A stretch of 35,981 nucleotides of DNA, taken from positions 1 through 35,981 of the forward strand of contig JAGGYF010000038.1 in NCBI GenBank assembly GCA_021162685.1, given 5' to 3'. Of the stretch, positions 16,779 to 23,579 are shown in pieces. This DNA is from Candidatus Iainarchaeum sp. GTDB taxonomy: Archaea; B1Sed10-29; WALL01. A program made the position numbers and the translations under genes. Within the stretch, counting starts at the first letter, position 1. The number at the start of each line of letters is the position of its first letter. The notes beneath the pieces are model-generated. The model searched no databases. It was given only the letters and a program-made list of their open reading frames with translations, and had not been told where the DNA came from.

Positions 16779-17870
16779 ATGGATGATGCAAAGAAGATGC
16801 TTTTAATACAATTATTTCTCTCGTCCGCAGTAGCGTTGGGATGGACGTTTTTCATACCTTATACTCTGTCAGTTGGTTTCAGTGTTCTAGACATACTACT
16901 ATATGCACTTGTTATCTGGGTCTCACCTTTTATTGTGTTATCAATAAAGAAAACGATTGATGCTAGGAAAGCTATGTCAATTGGATTATTTGCCCGTATG
17001 CTTGCTTTTGTTTTGGCCATCTCCTTTCTCTTCAAGGAGCAAATCTTTCTCATATCCCTTATGTTTGGTGTGATGATCATCTATTTTTGGCTGAGTATTA
17101 ACACGCTATACGAAAAGATAACAACAAAGTCAAATAGGGCATTTAGGAACAGCCTATTCCTTTTTGTTTGGCCATTCACCAGAACAATCCTACCAGCAGT
17201 TGGAGGAATACTTGCCTCGCTCTATGGATATCCCTCCCTTTTTGTTATTGGTACATTACTAGTACTCCCTACAGTGTTTATTGCCCAAACTGTCAAGAAG
17301 ACCTGCAATATGCATATATCCCTCCCAAAACATTTGAACAAGCACATAGTCCCTCTCACGTTTATTGAAGGGGTATGGAATGGAACTATATGGATAACTA
17401 TCGGGATAATAACATTGACATTTATAACAGAACCAAAACATTTTGGAACATTTTTTTCATATTTGGGTCTAATGGGCGCTGCTTCTTCCATTTTGCTTGG
17501 TGTGTTCTCGGATAAAATAAAACGGAGATTAAGATTTGCATTTACAATTGTTGCGTTCTCATCACTCTTCACAATCCTCTCATCATTAAGCCACACATTC
17601 TATCTTTGGACTGTTGCAACAGGGTTTCTCTTCTTTTTTTCAAACATGACCACGCCGTTCCTATGGACTGTTATAACAGAGACAACATCAAAAACATTTA
17701 ATGCAATGCTAAACAGAGAGATTGGTTTAGCACTTGGTAGGATGTTCGGAACATTGATAGCAATAATCTCCTACCTCCTTGGTGATTTACACTTATCGCT
17801 GATGATCGCAGGATTTATCTTCATCACTTATCCACTTGCTTTTGTTCTTCTGCGCATACACCTAATTTAA
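16779..17870 (+). CDS. Major facilitator superfamily-like transporter
   Basis: A 363-residue membrane protein with 10-12 hydrophobic segments split into two halves by a cationic loop (KKTCNMHISLPKHLNKH), as in MFS carriers. The loop between helices 8 and 9 (GVFSDKIKRRLRFAF) resembles the MFS motif A variant GxxxDxxxRR. It starts one base after the isomerase stop codon, so it is co-expressed with sugar-phosphate metabolism; transport of a sugar or a metabolite is a guess. The 3' end overlaps the convergent Lrp-type gene by 9 bases. Substrate unknown. Confidence 0.75.
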   Translation: MDDAKKMLLIQLFLSSAVALGWTFFIPYTLSVGFSVLDILLYALVIWVSPFIVLSIKKTIDARKAMSIGLFARMLAFVLAISFLFKEQIFLISLMFGVMIIYFWLSINTLYEKITTKSNRAFRNSLFLFVWPFTRTILPAVGGILASLYGYPSLFVIGTLLVLPTVFIAQTVKKTCNMHISLPKHLNKHIVPLTFIEGVWNGTIWITIGIITLTFITEPKHFGTFFSYLGLMGAASSILLGVFSDKIKRRLRFAFTIVAFSSLFTILSSLSHTFYLWTVATGFLFFFSNMTTPFLWTVITETTSKTFNAMLNREIGLALGRMFGTLIAIISYLLGDLHLSLMIAGFIFITYPLAFVLLRIHLI

Positions 17871-18335
17871 GCTTGATTCAAGTATTCTTCTTATCGGATC
17901 TTCGGGTGCATATTTCAGTGTCTCAAATACCACAAACGTTTCTGTCCTGGCTATATCAGAAAGCCCCTGTATCTTTTTTATAAGTGCAGTTAGTTGTCTT
18001 CTATCCTTTACACTGGCTTCTATAAGCGTGTCATACCTCCCCAATAGATGATGAACTTGAGATACTTCTCTGAGATACATGAGGGAACGTTCTGTTTTTG
18101 TATAATCTGTCTGACGTTTGAAGGAGGCCATTGTGTACACCATTATATCCAGCCCAATTTTTTCTGGGTCTACATCTACTGTAAATCTTCTGATTACTCC
18201 CTTCTTTTTCAAGGATTTTATACATCTCTGTACTGTCTGCCTGCTCAACCATGTCTCCTTTGCTATTTCTGAATAACTCATTCTGGAGTTATCCAAAAGG
18301 CACAAAAGCACCTTTTTTTCGGCCTTTCCTAACAT
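17862..18335 (-). CDS. Lrp/AsnC family transcription regulator
   Basis: A 157-residue regulator with an N-terminal helix-turn-helix (SYSEIAKETWLSRQTVQRCIKSLKKKGVIRRF) and a C-terminal RAM-like ligand or oligomer domain (DIMVYTMASF, GRYDTLIEASVKDRRQLTALIKKIQ). Three starts are open: TTG 18359, ATG 18350 and ATG 18335. I favour 18335, because the upstream codons overlap a TATA-like stretch and a promoter box shared with the second Lrp-type gene (18350-18365), and because a GGTGGTG site lies 6 bases before it. It diverges from a small membrane-protein gene and converges with the MFS gene. Effector unknown. Confidence 0.88.
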   Translation of the reverse strand: MLGKAEKKVLLCLLDNSRMSYSEIAKETWLSRQTVQRCIKSLKKKGVIRRFTVDVDPEKIGLDIMVYTMASFKRQTDYTKTERSLMYLREVSQVHHLLGRYDTLIEASVKDRRQLTALIKKIQGLSDIARTETFVVFETLKYAPEDPIRRILESSLN

Positions 18336-18349
18336 TTTATACACCACCA

Positions 18350-18365
18350 TTTTGTCCAAATATAT
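18350..18365 (-). promoter_or_regulatory. Promoter box shared with the second Lrp-type gene
   Basis: TTTTGTCCAAATATAT (read on the + strand) matches TTTTGTCCGAACATAT at 29524-29539 in 14 of 16 positions. In both cases it lies just upstream of an Lrp-family gene in the same orientation and overlaps the TATA-like region. Probable autoregulatory or common Lrp-type site. Confidence 0.45.
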
Positions 18366-18414
18366 GTCTATTTCCCTATTTAAATGTTACTATCTGTCAA
18401 TTTATTTATAAATA

Positions 18415-18434
18415 ATTTAACCAAATTGTTAAAT
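18415..18434. promoter_or_regulatory. Inverted repeat between divergent Lrp and membrane-protein genes
   Basis: ATTTAAC and GTTAAAT form perfect 7-base arms around 6 bases. AT-rich dyads of this size are typical of Lrp/AsnC operators, and it lies in the 160-base divergent promoter region. Confidence 0.4.
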
Positions 18435-18499
18435 AAAAAAGGCAAAGATATATCTTTATGTTATATACATAAATATAATTGCGAGGCTGACTTGAGCAG

Positions 18500-18790
18500 G
18501 TGTTGTTTGATACAATATCTGCGAGGATAGATCGGTCAAAGCATTCCATTACAAATAGGGGGTGGTGGAATGCAGATAGGGACGCTTTTCCGGTGTTAAT
18601 TATATGGAGTCACGAAGGGAAGTATTGGCTCTTCGTGCTAGGATTCATAGTTGGTGCCTATTTCGGTGCTATACCAAAGTACGCTGCTGCCGTGTCCTTC
18701 GTAATTGGCCTCTTTGAACAGGCTCTCCAGTCATACTTCATATTCCTGCAAGTCGGCATCATTGCAGGGATAATAGCAAGGGGTACGTAA
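18500..18790 (+). CDS. Small membrane protein divergent from an Lrp-type regulator
   Basis: A 96-residue protein whose last 60 residues form two hydrophobic helices (GKYWLFVLGFIVGAYFGAIP and the segment ending LQVGIIAGIIARG) separated by KYAAAVSFVIGLFEQALQSY. The N-terminal part is polar and Trp-rich (NRGWWNADRDAFPVLIIW). The start is GTG 18500, or TTG 18503; no clear ribosome site decides. TATA-like sequence (TTATATACATAAATATAA) lies 20-40 bases upstream. No family is recognised. Its placement opposite an Lrp-type regulator, with a dyad between, suggests it is the regulator's target. Confidence 0.65.
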   Translation: MLFDTISARIDRSKHSITNRGWWNADRDAFPVLIIWSHEGKYWLFVLGFIVGAYFGAIPKYAAAVSFVIGLFEQALQSYFIFLQVGIIAGIIARGT

Positions 18791-18855
18791 TGTGCCCCTC
18801 TTACTTCTTTTTTTCCACATGTTATTAAAAGGTTAGACAACACAATCTTTCTCTT

Positions 18856-19503
18856 ATGAATAAAATCAAATTGATATGCAAGAGGCTTGAGAGAGCATAT
18901 GGTAAACCAGCTATAGAGTGCAACAAACCCCTTGACACATTAATACAAACAATACTCTCGCAGAACACATCTGATACAAATTCATATAGGGCCTTCTCCT
19001 CCCTTAAAAAGAGGTTTAAGACATGGGATGCTGTGATGAAAGCAAAAACAAAAACCATTGAAGACACGATAAGAATAGGAGGGCTTCCTCACATAAAAGC
19101 AGAGCGAATAAAACACGTCCTAAAAGAAATAAAACATAGGAGAGGCAGTTTTGACCTCTCTTTTTTGAGGACAATGAGCCATAAAGATGCAATGAAATGG
19201 TTGGTTTCACTAAAAGGTGTTGGACCAAAAACAGCAGCAGTTGTTCTCATGTTTTGCTTCAATAAACCAATAATGCCTGTGGATACACATGTGTATAGGA
19301 TAAGCAAACGACTTGGCATTGTTCCCAAGTATACTACAAGAGAAAAAACCCAGGAGATACTCAATGGCATTATCCCTGATAGTTGTAAATATATACTTCA
19401 TATCAATATGATAGAGCATGGGAGAAGGATATGCAGGGCAAAAAAGCCTCTCTGTGACAAATGCATACTAAATAGCGTATGTGACAGTGCATTTACTTTT
19501 TAA
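18856..19503 (+). CDS. nth: Endonuclease III (DNA glycosylase/AP lyase)
   Basis: Base-excision enzyme that removes oxidised pyrimidines and nicks the abasic site. The helix-hairpin-helix carries the catalytic Lys (LVSLKGVGPKTAAVVL), followed by the catalytic Asp (MPVDTHVYRISKRLG). The C-terminus has four Cys in C-X6-C-X2-C-X5-C order (CRAKKPLCDKCILNSVC) for a [4Fe-4S] cluster. The N-terminal half (LDTLIQTILSQNTSDTNSYRAF) fits the family. Length is 215 residues, as usual. The 3' end overlaps the ThiI-like gene by 11 bases tail to tail. Confidence 0.97.
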   Translation: MNKIKLICKRLERAYGKPAIECNKPLDTLIQTILSQNTSDTNSYRAFSSLKKRFKTWDAVMKAKTKTIEDTIRIGGLPHIKAERIKHVLKEIKHRRGSFDLSFLRTMSHKDAMKWLVSLKGVGPKTAAVVLMFCFNKPIMPVDTHVYRISKRLGIVPKYTTREKTQEILNGIIPDSCKYILHINMIEHGRRICRAKKPLCDKCILNSVCDSAFTF

Positions 19504-20113
19504 TGTGTTTTAGGCTGTATCCCACAAGCCTTTCCACATCCACTTCCTTTTCTTCCTCTTCTATCTCGTCAAGATTCGCAGATGTGGCTGGTTTATCTGG
19601 GACCGCTGTGCAACATATCGTAGGACGTGTTGATAGTTCAAACGTCCCTATCCTCTTTGCCATCTCCTCAATTTCAATCTTGTCCAACCCAATCAGTGGC
19701 CTTACAATAGGTAGTAGGGATGCACGCTCTGTTACGTATATGTTCTGTAATGTTTGGCTCGCAACCTGTGCAAGTGAATCTCCTGTGACCAAAAAATCAG
19801 CACCAATCTTTTTCCCATAAGTGCTTGCGATTCTGAACATCATTCTTTTACACAAAACGCATGCGAATCTTCTTTTACATGATGAAACAAATGCATTTAG
19901 GTTCTCTCCATGGGGGAAAACAATCAAATCCTTGATATTGCTGTCTTTCTCTTTTAGTACTTCAACTATCTCATAGACCAGGTCCTTTTTTTCTCTGCCA
20001 GAGAACGGATAATTATCAAAAAATACAGGAACAGTTTCAACATTCTTCTTCGCTATTAAGTATGTTGCAACAGGGGAATCTATACCACCTGAAATCAAAG
20101 ATATGCATTTCAT
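19493..20113 (-). CDS. ThiI-like PP-loop sulfurtransferase domain, without THUMP
   Basis: ATP-PPi-type domain related to the C-terminal half of ThiI, which adenylates tRNA U8 for 4-thiouridine formation or takes part in thiamine sulfur transfer. The PP-loop is SGGIDSPVAT. RRFACVLCKRMMFRIA and VTGDSLAQVASQTLQN match ThiI, and Cys pairs occur at CVLC and TICCTAVP. At 206 residues it lacks the ferredoxin-like and THUMP domains that full ThiI carries, so either a separate protein binds the RNA or the substrate is not tRNA. It follows the E1-like gene, possibly with a 4-base ATGA overlap if a frameshift in that gene is corrected. The acidic tail (DEIEEEEKEVDVERL) is unusual. Confidence 0.82.
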   Translation of the reverse strand: MKCISLISGGIDSPVATYLIAKKNVETVPVFFDNYPFSGREKKDLVYEIVEVLKEKDSNIKDLIVFPHGENLNAFVSSCKRRFACVLCKRMMFRIASTYGKKIGADFLVTGDSLAQVASQTLQNIYVTERASLLPIVRPLIGLDKIEIEEMAKRIGTFELSTRPTICCTAVPDKPATSANLDEIEEEEKEVDVERLVGYSLKHIKK

Positions 20114-20152
20114 AGGATCTCCTCGTATACTCTCCTTGCTATACTTTCAGCT

Positions 20153-20959
20153 TCATCCTTGTTCGCATTTATCAACATCTTCCCATTTTTGTATAACGTG
20201 CATCTTTTTTGGTATTATGCTAAACGCTGCTTTTGCTTTGCATGGCTGTATTGTAAGGAAGTCCATAGCATTTTCTTTTGTTCCACAATCCTTACAATCC
20301 TCTCTTTTCTTAACCTCAACAGTATAAAATGCATTCCTCTTTGCATTATAAATGAATACCTCGTCTTTTAGTACTTTTCCTCCTATAAAAAAATTTATTA
20401 CTTGCATAACTTGTACACTTGAAATCATAGAAACCACAGCAGGTATTGCACCAACTACCCCACACGGGTTATCCGAACCATTTGGAATGAAACATCTTAA
20501 ACATGCACTTTTATGTATGAACATGACTTGCCCATCATAGCCAGAAACAGATGCATAAACAAGAGGGATTTCCATTTTGATACACATACTATTCAACAGG
20601 TATTTTGTTGCAAATGTGTCAGTACAATCTAGCACAATATCTACATCTCTTATATGCTCCTCCCTGGCCTTTTTGGTTATGTAAGTTACATCTATGCCTG
20701 GATTGTGTTCCCTCAAACGTTTTGCTAGTACCTCTGCTTTGTTTTTTCCTATATCCCTCTCAGAAAATAAAGGACACCTATGGAGATTGCTTGCCCCAAC
20801 ATTATCATGGTCAATCAACACCAGGTTTATCCCAGATAAACAAAGGAGCAATGATGAGAAGTTTCCAAGACCACCACATCCAACAATAGCTGCTCTTTTC
20901 TCTCTCAATTGCTCATGATTTTTCTTCCCAATAGCCACTATCTGCCTTGAATAGTCCAT
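20153..20959 (-). CDS. E1-like ThiF/MoeB/UbaA-family adenylyltransferase, probable C-terminal frameshift
   Basis: Activates the C-terminus of a ubiquitin-like sulfur carrier by adenylation. The Rossmann loop is IVGCGGLGN; LIDHDNVGASNLHR, GKNKAEVLAKRL, IVLDCTDTFATKYLLN and two CxxC pairs (CLRCF, CKDCG) for zinc are present. I place the start at ATG 20959, one base after the stop of the CBS gene and behind AGGT. As written, the protein ends with CKAKAAFSIIPKKMHVIQKWEDVDKCEQG-like codons. In another frame, after a run of six A, the DNA reads a sensible ending that finishes in an ATGA overlap with the ThiI-like gene (stop at 20110). A one-base insertion, real or from sequencing, is likely. Confidence 0.85.
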   Translation of the reverse strand: MDYSRQIVAIGKKNHEQLREKRAAIVGCGGLGNFSSLLLCLSGINLVLIDHDNVGASNLHRCPLFSERDIGKNKAEVLAKRLREHNPGIDVTYITKKAREEHIRDVDIVLDCTDTFATKYLLNSMCIKMEIPLVYASVSGYDGQVMFIHKSACLRCFIPNGSDNPCGVVGAIPAVVSMISSVQVMQVINFFIGGKVLKDEVFIYNAKRNAFYTVEVKKREDCKDCGTKENAMDFLTIQPCKAKAAFSIIPKKMHVIQKWEDVDKCEQG

Positions 20960-20960
20960 T

Positions 20961-21413
20961 CTAATACCTGAAGCTTTCCAATGCCTCAAATATATCATCT
21001 TGCGACAATATCCCAACAAGCTTTCCGTTATCTATAACTGGTAACACTTGCTGTTTATTTCTATACATTTTAAGTGCAGCTGCCCTTATAGTGTCCTTTG
21101 GAGAAACAGATGCATGACACTTTTTCATGATGTCCTTTATAGTTTTTGGAAAGAAGCTCATTCCAAGTAATGGTTCGGTGAGTATTTCCTGTTCTGAGAT
21201 GTCTCTTGGGTCAATCACTAATTTCAATAGGTCTTGCTCATTAACAATGCCCACAAAGTTATTGTTTTCATCAAATACGGGCAGTATAACAACGCCATGC
21301 CCTTTAAGTTTGCTCATGGCATCCCTTATATCATCTGTAACCTTGACATATGGATAGTTCTTTTCCATAAGCTCCTCAACAGTTGTTTTCCTCAATCTTT
21401 CTAATGGGTCCAT
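20961..21413 (-). CDS. Protein with two CBS domains
   Basis: A 150-residue stand-alone pair of CBS domains, a fold that binds adenosyl ligands and senses energy state. The two halves show VKVTDDIRDAMSKLKGHGVVILPVFDENNNFVGIVNEQDLL and VSPKDTIRAAALKMYRNKQQVLPVIDNGKLVGILSQDD-type patterns, each ending in the usual G-I-V/L-x-x-x-D-L/I. The ATG has GGAGTGA 5 bases upstream. It is the first gene of an operon with the E1-like and ThiI-like genes and diverges from corA. A sensor role for the pathway downstream is inferred from position. Confidence 0.9.
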   Translation of the reverse strand: MDPLERLRKTTVEELMEKNYPYVKVTDDIRDAMSKLKGHGVVILPVFDENNNFVGIVNEQDLLKLVIDPRDISEQEILTEPLLGMSFFPKTIKDIMKKCHASVSPKDTIRAAALKMYRNKQQVLPVIDNGKLVGILSQDDIFEALESFRY

Positions 21414-21472
21414 GCAATCACTCCAAAGATATATATATCAACATATATTTAAATATCCTACTGAGTGGTACA

Positions 21473-22286
21473 ATGGTGAGAACACTCATATTCAAGCCAG
21501 ATAAAGAAGTGACATCCTTAGTGGATGATTTCTCAAAAGAAGGGAAAAAAGACGTAGTGTGGATGCACCTATACCCTGATGAGGACAAGGTTATTGATAC
21601 AATCATAGAAGAGATGGGGCAGGACGAGGAATTCCAGGAGGATCTCCTTGAGGAGCAGAGACCAAGATTAACAAACTTCAAAAACTTTTCAGTTGTTGTT
21701 TTTGCTGCTCCATTACTTGAAGGTTTGTTGCAGCTATCATTCATAATATCAAAACGGAAGATTATATCTGTATCTAATATCAGAAGTGAGACCATAGATA
21801 AGCTGATGACAGAATACGAGCATTCAGAGGCATATGTTACTCCATCAAAGATACTTTCAGATGTTTTAGGGGAGCTTGTTGAAGAGATAATAAAAACAAT
21901 TTTCGTTCCAGAATTCAAAGATGTTGAAAGCAGACCTTGAAGTTGTTAGGGAAATAATATCCGGAAAAGCAAAGTTTGTAAAACAGTCTGATTTTGATGC
22001 ATATATTGAAGATAGATTACTTTTCGCTATTGATTCCATTGATACAATACGGGAATCACTAAACAACATATCCAATCTTCACCTAACAAATCTCTCCCAT
22101 AGAATGAACGAGAGCATGCATAAGTTAACAGTCATTGGTTCTCTGCTACTCATCCCAACAGTTATCGCAAGCCTATTTGGTATGAATGTTGCATTACCTC
22201 CTCTTGACTTCTGGACAATCATTGTCATTTCTGTTATACTATCCATGATAATGGCTGCAATCCTCAAAAAGATTGGCTGGATTTAG
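21473..22286 (+). pseudogene. corA: CorA-like magnesium transporter, frame disrupted
   Basis: The first frame (ATG 21473, TATA box about 21444-21453, leaderless spacing) encodes a CorA N-terminal domain (FLLEEQRPRLTNFKNFSVVVFA-like) and stops at 21940 after PEFKDVESRP. A second frame, open from about 21894 and read from ATG 21921, encodes the C-terminal helices and the signature LFGMN, ending near 22286. Both halves together reach about 270 residues; CorA proteins are usually over 300, so the region between may also have lost some codons of the long helix. I interpret it as a frameshifted gene or a sequencing error. A programmed shift has no support here. The 3' end overlaps the SPOUT gene by 23 bases. 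Confidence 0.75.
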
Positions 22287-23127
22287 AGAGCAGTCCAAGA
22301 ACAAACGCAGCAGCCTGGCTTGCTGTCATTGATTTATCAGATTTTGGGCCCAAATGCACAACTTTATCACACCTTCTCAGTGTATCTAATGAGAGGCCTC
22401 TTTCATGGTTTCCGAATACAAGAGCAGTTGGGCTGTTTATCTCTGGCAACTCCTCATCGCCCCACAAAGAAAACCCGATACATGCCATGCCCTCAATTGC
22501 CTTCTCCGTAGTAGGATATACTCTCATATCTATTGGAAATTCCTCAAGCGCAAATTTCGCTCTTGAGAGCGCATCCAGTGTTCTATAATCATTGTTTGTT
22601 GAAACTCGCAGTTCAACACCAAACACATGGCATAATCGTATAAAACCTACTATCTCCTCCACGGTTTTTGGCGATTCAAGCACAATAATTATGTTACCTA
22701 TCTCAGCAGGTTTTTCACTTATTATCCCTAGACGCACATGGATTTTTTCATCTTGAAGCAGTCCTACATATACCTTGTTCTTTGCCCCCTCCTTTTCGCT
22801 CGTGTCCAACAAGCTCTGGATTCCTGAAAGAGATTGAGAAAATAACTCCAATGATATATTGTGGATGTTATGCTTCTCACAGAATCTGTTTATCATGTTT
22901 ACGGCATCTTCAATATTATCACAATGTTCTTCAACTAATATAGGTATAGTATACGCTATTCCCACTATCTGCTCTTTTATATTTCCTTCCACCAACAACC
23001 TGTTTTTTGGTGACCAACTATCCACCTCTACGCTATACCCTCTTTTCACCAATTCATCAATAACACTCCTCTTCTCCTCCGGAGATAAATATCTTACAAG
23101 CGAAACAAGGGTTTTCATTATTGCCAT
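22264..23127 (-). CDS. SpoU-like (SPOUT) RNA methyltransferase with novel N-terminal domain
   Basis: A 287-residue protein whose C-terminal third matches SpoU 2'-O-ribose methyltransferases: motif 2 (PTALVFGNHERGLS) and a motif 3-like segment (VHLGPKSDKSMTASQAAAFVLGLL), in which the usual SLNVS has become SMTAS. The N-terminal 190 residues (YLSPEEKRSVIDELVKRGYSVEVD, IILVLESPKTVEEI-like) are not a known substrate domain to me, although VLESPKTVEEIVGFIRLCHVFGVELR resembles SPOUT motif 1 with early family features. Targets would be tRNA or rRNA. The start is ATG 23127, or ATG 23118. Convergent with corA and divergent from the DUF1858 gene. Confidence 0.7.
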   Translation of the reverse strand: MAIMKTLVSLVRYLSPEEKRSVIDELVKRGYSVEVDSWSPKNRLLVEGNIKEQIVGIAYTIPILVEEHCDNIEDAVNMINRFCEKHNIHNISLELFSQSLSGIQSLLDTSEKEGAKNKVYVGLLQDEKIHVRLGIISEKPAEIGNIIIVLESPKTVEEIVGFIRLCHVFGVELRVSTNNDYRTLDALSRAKFALEEFPIDMRVYPTTEKAIEGMACIGFSLWGDEELPEINSPTALVFGNHERGLSLDTLRRCDKVVHLGPKSDKSMTASQAAAFVLGLLSKSSQSF

Positions 23128-23200
23128 TTATGTATTCCATCATTTAAATTATTGGTACTATGGCATACCTTTTTATTTGTTAAAATCAAAAAGACCACCC

Positions 23201-23404
23201 ATGAATGTCACGAAAGACTCCAATTTAGCAGAGGTTGTGCAAAGGCATCCAGAGACAATCCCCGTATTTATGAAATACGGCCTTCACTGTATAGGGTGTG
23301 CCATAGCAAGCTTTGAGACAGTAGAACAAGGAGCGATAGCACACGGCATTGATGCAGATAAGCTTATAAAGGAGTTAAATGAAGTAATAGAAGAGGAGGG
23401 ATAA
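23201..23404 (+). CDS. DUF1858-type protein with CxxC motif
   Basis: A 67-residue protein with the DUF1858/ScdA N-terminal pattern: TKDSNLAEVVQRHPETIPVFMKYGLHCIGC followed by ASFETVEQGAIAHGIDADKLIKELNE. In this family the Cys pair (CIGC) is linked to iron-sulfur or disulfide chemistry and the domain often stands beside hybrid-cluster or iron-repair proteins. I chose ATG 23201, with no strong ribosome site and a TTTTTATTTG box about 30 bases upstream; an open frame extends far to the left but belongs to the opposite gene. The ferredoxin gene begins one base after its stop, so the two form an operon. Confidence 0.85.
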   Translation: MNVTKDSNLAEVVQRHPETIPVFMKYGLHCIGCAIASFETVEQGAIAHGIDADKLIKELNEVIEEEG

Positions 23405-23405
23405 T

Positions 23406-23579
23406 ATGGTAGAAGTTGATCAAAACCTATGTATTGGTTGTGGAGCGTGTGTAGCGATATGCCCACAAGTTTTTGAAATGAGGAATGGAAAGTCACATGT
23501 AAAAGACCCAAATGGCTGCGACAAGTGTGACTGCAAAGCAGCAGCAAGCTCTTGTCCCGTCCAAGCAATCAAACTTTAA
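23406..23579 (+). CDS. Small [4Fe-4S] ferredoxin
   Basis: A 57-residue ferredoxin that begins MVEVDQNLCIGCGACVAICP. The first Cys set (C9, C12, C15) plus a late Cys-Pro (SSCPVQAIKL, C50) is the usual ligand pattern of a single [4Fe-4S] cluster. C19 and C43 could form the disulfide known from single-cluster thermophile ferredoxins. The stretch CDKCDC (38-43) adds Cys that such proteins normally lack, so a second, incomplete site is possible. GGAGGGAT precedes the ATG, and the gene starts one base after the DUF1858 gene. Its end overlaps the radical SAM gene by 11 bases. Confidence 0.92.
   Translation: MVEVDQNLCIGCGACVAICPQVFEMRNGKSHVKDPNGCDKCDCKAAASSCPVQAIKL

Noticed and set aside
21883-21940. 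Programmed frameshift in corA
   Set aside because: No slippery heptamer or downstream structure is evident at the change of frame; the apparent loss of codons fits decay or sequencing error better.
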